The position numbers were made by a program, and so were the translations under genes. From NCBI GenBank assembly GCA_964545895.1, contig CAZJHS010000001.1, positions 1 to 64,000 on the forward strand: a stretch of 64,000 bases of DNA, in the 5' to 3' direction. The notes below the pieces were generated by a model that searched no databases, was not told the origin of the DNA, and saw only the letters and a program-made list of their open reading frames with translations. Positions 59,553 through 64,000 of the stretch are shown piece by piece (positions within the stretch are counted from its first letter, which is position 1; the number at the start of each line of letters is the position of its first letter). The stretch is from UBA6183 sp964545895 (GTDB lineage: Bacteria > Bacteroidota > Bacteroidia > UKL13-3).

Positions 59553-59592
59553 GCCCTCCGAATCCCGATACTTGCTTCGGGAGAAGGAGGGC
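59553..59592 (+). repeat. Nested hairpin just 3' of tmRNA
   Basis: An outer stem GCCCTCC / GGAGGGC (59553-59559 / 59586-59592) encloses an inner stem TCCCGA / TCGGGA (59563-59568 / 59577-59582). It starts 6 nt after the tmRNA acceptor and looks like a palindromic unit; it differs from the true terminator at 59601. No second copy is seen in this window. Confidence 0.55.
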
Positions 59593-59600
59593 AAAAAACT

Positions 59601-59636
59601 ACCCAACTAAATAAATTTTAGCTGGGTAATTTTTTG
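59601..59636 (+). terminator. Terminator of ssrA
   Basis: Stem ACCCAACTA / TAGCTGGGT (one mismatch) with an intervening loop, followed by AATTTTTTG, ends the tmRNA transcript. Confidence 0.75.
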
Positions 59637-59814
59637 CCTAAAAATACCATATATAAAAAACAAAATAAAACATAGTACCAATTTATGTAATATAGTTATT
59701 GTTATTTGGAAAATAGTGCAAATTAGTAAGAGGATATTTGTAATTAGTATTTCCCATGTATTTAAAGCATTTAAGACCAATATGCTATGGGTTATAATAA
59801 TTAACTAGTAACAG

Positions 59815-61806
59815 ATGACTCCACTTAAATTAAAATCGCATAAAATAAAAGTTACTTACTTCACAGATCCTGTTTGCTCTACTTGCTGGGTTATAGAACC
59901 ATACATAAACAAACTACTTACCGAGTACAGATCGCATGTAGAGGTGAGCTTTAAAATGGGCGGATTACTGCCTAATTGGGTAGATTATAAGCCTATTATA
60001 AATAACATGCCTAAGGCTGAGTACTTAAATAAACTATGGGCCGACCAAAGCAAAAAATATGGCGTAAATCTAGATGGAAGCATTTGGTTAACCAATCCAA
60101 TTCAAAGTTCATATCCTGCTTCAATTGCTTACTATGCAGCTAAAAATCAAAGCAAACAAAAGGCGAGTGATTTTTTGAGAACAATCAGGCAAATGGTGTT
60201 TATGGAAAATAAAGACATTAGCCAACAACGTCATTTAATTACTGCTGCTATTAATAACAAAATTAATTTAGAGCAATTTTTACAAGACATAGACAACGGA
60301 AGTGCGCACAATCAATTTAAGGATGATTTGATTGAGAAAGAACGTTGGAATATTACCAGTTTTCCTTCTCTTATTTTTTGCAACGAAGATGGTGAACATG
60401 AAATCGGAATACCATCGAACAGCCACAATAACTTTGATGATTTGTACACCAATTGGGAGAATATCATAAAAAAACTAACTGCCAATCAAGCCATAAAACA
60501 AGTTGGACCGGTTACAATTATCAATCTACTAAAAAAACACAAACGTATGAGCTTAAGCGAAATAAAAACGCTTACTGGCCACTCGATTCCGTTTATTATT
60601 AAAGAGCTACAACAAGGACTAAACGAAGGTGCCATTATAGAAGAACAACATAAGTATGCGCCTTACTATTGCTATAACGATACTCCGTTTAGAATTAAGA
60701 AAAACAAATTTAGCATAAACAAAGCCTGCATACTTGGCGGAGGAATTTGCGGAAATTACCTGGCTAATTTCTTAAAAAAGAACAATGTTGAGTCGGCTAT
60801 TTATGAAAAGCTAGCACCAAAAGATTCGAGGGGATTTGGTTTCTTACTTTTAAAAAATGGAATTGATGCATTGGATGCAATTGGACTAAAAAACAAATTG
60901 CTACTTAAAGCAAATGCCATAAATACATTTAAAGCTATAACACCAGATGGTGGTTTAATTTATACTAAAGGATTAGAAGATTGTTTAGCAATTGGGCGTG
61001 AAGATTTTTTAGGCATACTTACCGAAGACTTAGATCCTACACAAACTAATTACAACAAAACATTTGAAGCACTTAGTTTTAATGCACAACAAGAAATTAC
61101 GGGTGTGCGTTTTAACGATGGTAGCCACATTGAATCTGAAATATATTTTGCATCAGACGGCATACGCTCTGCGGTACGCACCCAATTATTTCCGCAAAAC
61201 AAATTTACACCACTTAGCGAGCGTGAAATTGTTGGAATGGTTGACTTGCCTGAACTTGATTTGAAACAAGACGAGTTTATAAAAATTGTAGATGTTGCTG
61301 CTGGTAAATCCACTGGATTAATTCCGTTAAATAATGGAAAGTACATTTGGTTTATTCAATTTAACCAAGATACCCACCCAATAAACGATAATACACCAGA
61401 AGCACTAAAACAATATGCCGAAAACACGATTGAAAATTATCCAGACTGGTTTAATTTAGTAATTAAAGAAAGTGATTTTAACCAAGCATTTTTATGGACC
61501 GCTCATCGTATGGATATTTTACCTGCGTTTCATAAAAGCAAAGTTGTTTTAGCAGGCGATGCAGCACATCCATTACTTGCTTTAACCAGCCAAGGTGCAA
61601 ACTCTGCGCTTGAGGATGCGGCATTTTTGCTTATGCTACTAGCTAATCAACAACCTAACGAAACAATTGAAGATGTATTTACTTCTTATTATGAATTGCG
61701 CAAAAAAGTAATACAACATTACATTGACGAAGGCGATTTGCTGCTACAAAACTTTTTAAATTTACCTTCCGATAAAAACTATAAAATCCCCCTATCACTA
61801 CATTAA
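59815..61806 (+). CDS. Three-domain fusion: DsbA/FrnE-like thioredoxin fold, winged helix, FAD monooxygenase
   Basis: The 663-residue protein joins three parts. Residues about 1-225 are a DsbA/FrnE/SpxH-like thioredoxin fold; the motif DPVCSTCW has Cys21 and Cys24. Residues about 232-290 read as a winged helix (VGPVTIINLLKKHKRMSLSE). Residues about 303-655 are a PHBH-type FAD monooxygenase, with Rossmann motif LGGGICG (308-313) and FAD-pyrophosphate GDAAHP starting at Gly581-Asp582. No signal peptide. It is adjacent to a PLP aminotransferase starting 2 nt after its stop. The fusion looks unusual and its function is not known; the thioredoxin part could handle a sulfur substrate or give ClpXP-adaptor-like interaction. 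Confidence 0.8.
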   Translation: MTPLKLKSHKIKVTYFTDPVCSTCWVIEPYINKLLTEYRSHVEVSFKMGGLLPNWVDYKPIINNMPKAEYLNKLWADQSKKYGVNLDGSIWLTNPIQSSYPASIAYYAAKNQSKQKASDFLRTIRQMVFMENKDISQQRHLITAAINNKINLEQFLQDIDNGSAHNQFKDDLIEKERWNITSFPSLIFCNEDGEHEIGIPSNSHNNFDDLYTNWENIIKKLTANQAIKQVGPVTIINLLKKHKRMSLSEIKTLTGHSIPFIIKELQQGLNEGAIIEEQHKYAPYYCYNDTPFRIKKNKFSINKACILGGGICGNYLANFLKKNNVESAIYEKLAPKDSRGFGFLLLKNGIDALDAIGLKNKLLLKANAINTFKAITPDGGLIYTKGLEDCLAIGREDFLGILTEDLDPTQTNYNKTFEALSFNAQQEITGVRFNDGSHIESEIYFASDGIRSAVRTQLFPQNKFTPLSEREIVGMVDLPELDLKQDEFIKIVDVAAGKSTGLIPLNNGKYIWFIQFNQDTHPINDNTPEALKQYAENTIENYPDWFNLVIKESDFNQAFLWTAHRMDILPAFHKSKVVLAGDAAHPLLALTSQGANSALEDAAFLLMLLANQQPNETIEDVFTSYYELRKKVIQHYIDEGDLLLQNFLNLPSDKNYKIPLSLH

Positions 61807-61808
61807 TT

Positions 61809-62990
61809 ATGAGTAACTTTTCAAACCAAGCAGTAAATATTACTAGCCTACGTAAAAAAGCATACAACTACCGTTGGGCAACGTTAGAAGAAGATGTAAT
61901 TCCACTAACAGCAGCAGATCCCGACTTTCCGGTTGCCAAAGAAGTTATTGAAGCTATTAACAGCTATTGTGCTGATGGCTATTTTTCATACTGTCCGCCA
62001 CAAGGCTTACCACAATTTAAAGAAGCTATTGCTAATTGGTATCAAACCCAATATCAGGCACAAGCAAATGCCGCCCATATTTTACCAGTTAACAGTGCTG
62101 CACATGGTTTATTTATTGTGGCCAAAGCATTGGTACAACCTCATCAAAATATCATTATTCCTAACCCTGTTGATTTCCTTTTTCGCAAATCAATTGAAGC
62201 AGCAGGAGCGCAAGTAAAAACCTGCCCTGTTAATAAAATTACAGGCGAGTTTGATATGGAAGAATTAGCGTCTAAAATAGATAGCAACACTGAGGCCATA
62301 TTTATATGCAATCCTAACAATCCATTAGGTATGGCTTATAGTGCCGCACATTTAAACCAAATTATTACATTAGCCCAAAAGCATAATTTGCATGTGGTAT
62401 CAGATGAAATATGGGCTGACATCACATTTGATTTTCCAACAACCAGCCTATTATCTCAAAACTTAATAAGCTATGATAAAAAAATTATGATAGCTGGATT
62501 ATCAAAAAACTTTGGACTTGCCGGATTAAGAATTGGATACATTGTATGTACTAACCAACAACAGTTTGATAGCATTTATGAATCATCGCAGCATGCCAGT
62601 ACGGCATTTGGCATTTCGGGCGTATCGCAAGCAGCAGGCACAGCGGCATTAAATCATGCACAATATTGGCTAACCGATTTTAAAGCACACCTTGCTAAAA
62701 TGCGCCAACTTACGTTGCAATTTGTTAACCAAGCCAAGTTTTTAAACCCAGTTAATCCCAATGCTACTTACCTGGCTTTTCCAACGGTAACTAACACAAA
62801 ACTAACTGCCGAAGAAGTGGTAACACTCATTCATCAAAAAGGTAGAGTGGCGCTTGTTCCTGGCGGTACTTCTTGGTTCGAATCTCAATCTGAGGGACAT
62901 TTGCGCATTTGCTATGCCACATCCGAATCTATTTTAAGTTTGGCATTTGAACGTATACAAAAAATACAACATCAAATTTTAGCTGATTAA
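61809..62990 (+). CDS. PLP-dependent aminotransferase, class I/II (PatB/MalY-like)
   Basis: The 393-residue protein has fold type I PLP features: IPLTAADPDFPVAKEVIE near the N-terminus, YCPPQGLPQFKEAIANWY, the Asn-Pro motif FICNPNNPLG, SDEIWADITFDF, and PLP-binding Lys233 in AGLSKNFGLAGLRIGY. The C-terminus is GHLRICYATSESIL. MalY/PatB members act as beta C-S lyases, while others transaminate. It begins two nt after the fusion flavoprotein, so the two are almost certainly one operon and probably one pathway. Substrate is not readable. Confidence 0.85.
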   Translation: MSNFSNQAVNITSLRKKAYNYRWATLEEDVIPLTAADPDFPVAKEVIEAINSYCADGYFSYCPPQGLPQFKEAIANWYQTQYQAQANAAHILPVNSAAHGLFIVAKALVQPHQNIIIPNPVDFLFRKSIEAAGAQVKTCPVNKITGEFDMEELASKIDSNTEAIFICNPNNPLGMAYSAAHLNQIITLAQKHNLHVVSDEIWADITFDFPTTSLLSQNLISYDKKIMIAGLSKNFGLAGLRIGYIVCTNQQQFDSIYESSQHASTAFGISGVSQAAGTAALNHAQYWLTDFKAHLAKMRQLTLQFVNQAKFLNPVNPNATYLAFPTVTNTKLTAEEVVTLIHQKGRVALVPGGTSWFESQSEGHLRICYATSESILSLAFERIQKIQHQILAD

Positions 62991-63081
62991 ATAGGGATAC
63001 TGCTTGATATTGCCTTGCAAAATGAGGGCGGGTATTATTTGTTGAAAACAATCAACCTGCAATACCGTTATTCGTGTACAA

Positions 63082-63089
63082 TAAATTTG
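63082..63089 (+). promoter_or_regulatory. -7 promoter element (TAAATTTG) of thyA
   Basis: An exact TAnnTTTG match lies 8 nt before the ATG at 63098, so translation from an upstream GTG at 63074 is not plausible and the leader is very short. Confidence 0.5.
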
Positions 63090-63097
63090 CATTTGGC

Positions 63098-63892
63098 ATG
63101 ACCCAATACGAAGAGCTTTTAGCACACATATACCAAACAGGAACTTTTAAAAGTGATAGAACAGGAACAGGAACCAAAAGTATTTTTGGAGCCCAAATTC
63201 GCTTTAATTTAGCAGAAGGATTTCCATTAGTAACCACCAAAAAAGTTCATTTAAAATCTATTATCCACGAGTTATTGTGGTTTATAAAAGGCGAAACCAA
63301 TACCAAATATTTAAAAGATAACGGAGTTAGTATTTGGGATGAGTGGGCTTCGCCCGAAGGCGAACTTGGCCCAGTTTATGGCTACCAATGGCGCAGTTGG
63401 CCTGCAGCTAATGGTAAACATATTGACCAATTGATGGAAGTAATTGAAACCATCAAAAAAAATCCCGACTCGCGCAGAATGATTGTAAGTGCATGGAATG
63501 TGGCTGATTTACCTCAAATGGCACTTATGCCTTGCCATGCATTTTTTCAGTTTTATGTAGCAGATGGTAAATTAAGCTGCCAACTTTATCAACGCAGTGC
63601 CGATATGTTTTTAGGTGTGCCGTTTAATATTGCCTCATACGCTTTGTTAACACATATGATTGCCCAAGTATGCAATTTACAAGTGGGCGATTTTATACAC
63701 ACGTTTGGCGATGCTCACATATACAGCAATCACTTTGAGCAAGTTGAATTACAACTAACGCGTGAGGCTCGCCCATACCCTACACTGCGCATCAACCCTA
63801 ATGTAACCAACATTTTAGATTTTGTGTACGATGATTTTACTGTAGAAAACTATAACCCACACCCTGCTATTAAAGCTCCGGTAGCGGTTTAG
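63098..63892 (+). CDS. thyA: Thymidylate synthase
   Basis: From the ATG at 63098 the protein has 264 residues, the classical ThyA length. Features: Arg21 in TFKSDRTGTGT, catalytic Cys146 in PCHAFFQFYV, the dUMP-binding QRSADMFLGVPFNIASYA, HTFGDAHIYSNH and the C-terminal NPHPAIKAPVAV. It makes dTMP from dUMP using methylene-tetrahydrofolate. A GTG 24 nt upstream is rejected, as the promoter element lies inside that extension. A probable polyprenyl synthetase gene begins 28 nt after its stop. Confidence 0.95.
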   Translation: MTQYEELLAHIYQTGTFKSDRTGTGTKSIFGAQIRFNLAEGFPLVTTKKVHLKSIIHELLWFIKGETNTKYLKDNGVSIWDEWASPEGELGPVYGYQWRSWPAANGKHIDQLMEVIETIKKNPDSRRMIVSAWNVADLPQMALMPCHAFFQFYVADGKLSCQLYQRSADMFLGVPFNIASYALLTHMIAQVCNLQVGDFIHTFGDAHIYSNHFEQVELQLTREARPYPTLRINPNVTNILDFVYDDFTVENYNPHPAIKAPVAV

Positions 63893-63920
63893 TGTTTTAC
63901 CTTTTATTGATGCTATTATT

Positions 63921-64000
63921 TTGAAAACCTACAAAGAACTTTATGCATTGGTTGAGCAACAAATTGCCCAACTTAAATACACCCAACAACCAGTTGAACT
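63921..64000 (+). CDS. Start of a probable polyprenyl synthetase (3' truncated)
   Basis: A frame begins at TTG 63921 and runs off the window edge: MKTYKELYALVEQQIAQLKY and on to PVEL. The opening resembles the N-terminus of Bacteroidota polyprenyl (farnesyl/geranylgeranyl) diphosphate synthases, which begin MKTxxEL and continue with a YEPIxYIL segment. Only 26 residues are visible, with no catalytic motif, so the identification is tentative. It is co-directional with thyA and 28 nt downstream. Confidence 0.4.
   Translation, partial: MKTYKELYALVEQQIAQLKYTQQPVE

Noticed and set aside
59343..59606. 87-codon minus-strand frame over the tmRNA 3' half
   Set aside because: The region is explained by the tmRNA structure, and the frame is a typical spurious call over ssrA.
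61933..62217. 94-codon frame inside the aminotransferase gene
   Set aside because: It is an out-of-frame shadow of a clear PLP enzyme.
63074..63097. GTG start for thyA
   Set aside because: A TAAATTTG promoter element lies inside the proposed extension, and the ATG at 63098 gives the standard 264-residue length.

Overview
This is a chromosomal window from a low-GC member of the Bacteroidota, probably a Sphingobacteriales/Chitinophagales-like lineage. Reasons: several secreted proteins end in type IX secretion (T9SS) type A sorting domains with a YPNP motif; PorV/PorQ, Omp28, DUF6029, DUF2490, DUF4920, DUF349 and LytTR families are present; leaders lack clear Shine-Dalgarno sequences; and promoters match the Bacteroidota pattern TTG-N18-20-TAnnTTTG. 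Most genes are housekeeping. I see no insertion sequence, prophage, integrase or CRISPR array.

Layout. 1-6.6 kb is one collinear locus: two T9SS-exported proteins (the first truncated by the window edge), a CotH kinase-like protein, a lipoprotein, a small repeat protein, a VTC-type polyphosphate polymerase domain protein, a DUF4956 membrane protein and a DUF2490 outer-membrane protein. 6.6-10.6 kb carries Sua5/YrdC, a diacylglycerol kinase-like enzyme, a TauE-type permease, an asparaginase and a NifU-like Fe-S carrier. 10.7-13.8 kb has two divergent T9SS proteins. 14-16.2 kb has tRNA-Cys, two lipoproteins (DUF4920; one CxxCH motif) and PDH E1 beta. 16.3-19.6 kb has two LytTR regulators, a sensor-less histidine kinase and a methyltransferase. 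19.9-28.9 kb has lysS, rlmN, a universal stress protein, an envelope operon (NUDIX, beta-barrel, PorV/PorQ-like, AcpH-like, small lipoprotein), a histone H1-like protein and cinA. 29-43.2 kb has a DEAD-box helicase, a 2-oxo acid dehydrogenase E2, a heavy-metal RND efflux operon, a glutamate-synthase-like flavoprotein, a Rnk-like factor, an O-methyltransferase-like protein and a DUF349 protein. 43.4-50.2 kb has tRNA-Leu, a radical SAM protein, dnaA, a split 5'-nucleotidase, a methylmalonyl-CoA-mutase-like subunit and a small membrane protein. 50.4-59 kb has ftsK, tandem 212-bp palindrome-rich repeats, a lipoprotein, lpdA and an Omp28-DUF6029-DUF1684 cluster. 59-64 kb has tmRNA, a thioredoxin-fold/winged-helix/FAD-monooxygenase fusion paired with an aminotransferase, thyA, and the start of a probable polyprenyl synthetase.

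The most interesting items are the CotH-VTC-DUF4956 envelope locus, the three-domain flavoprotein fusion with its aminotransferase partner beside ssrA, the 212-bp palindromic repeat array after ftsK, the sensor-less kinase with paired LytTR regulators, and the mutase-like gene lacking a B12 domain. Functions are assigned by motif recognition and family knowledge only; no database search was run.
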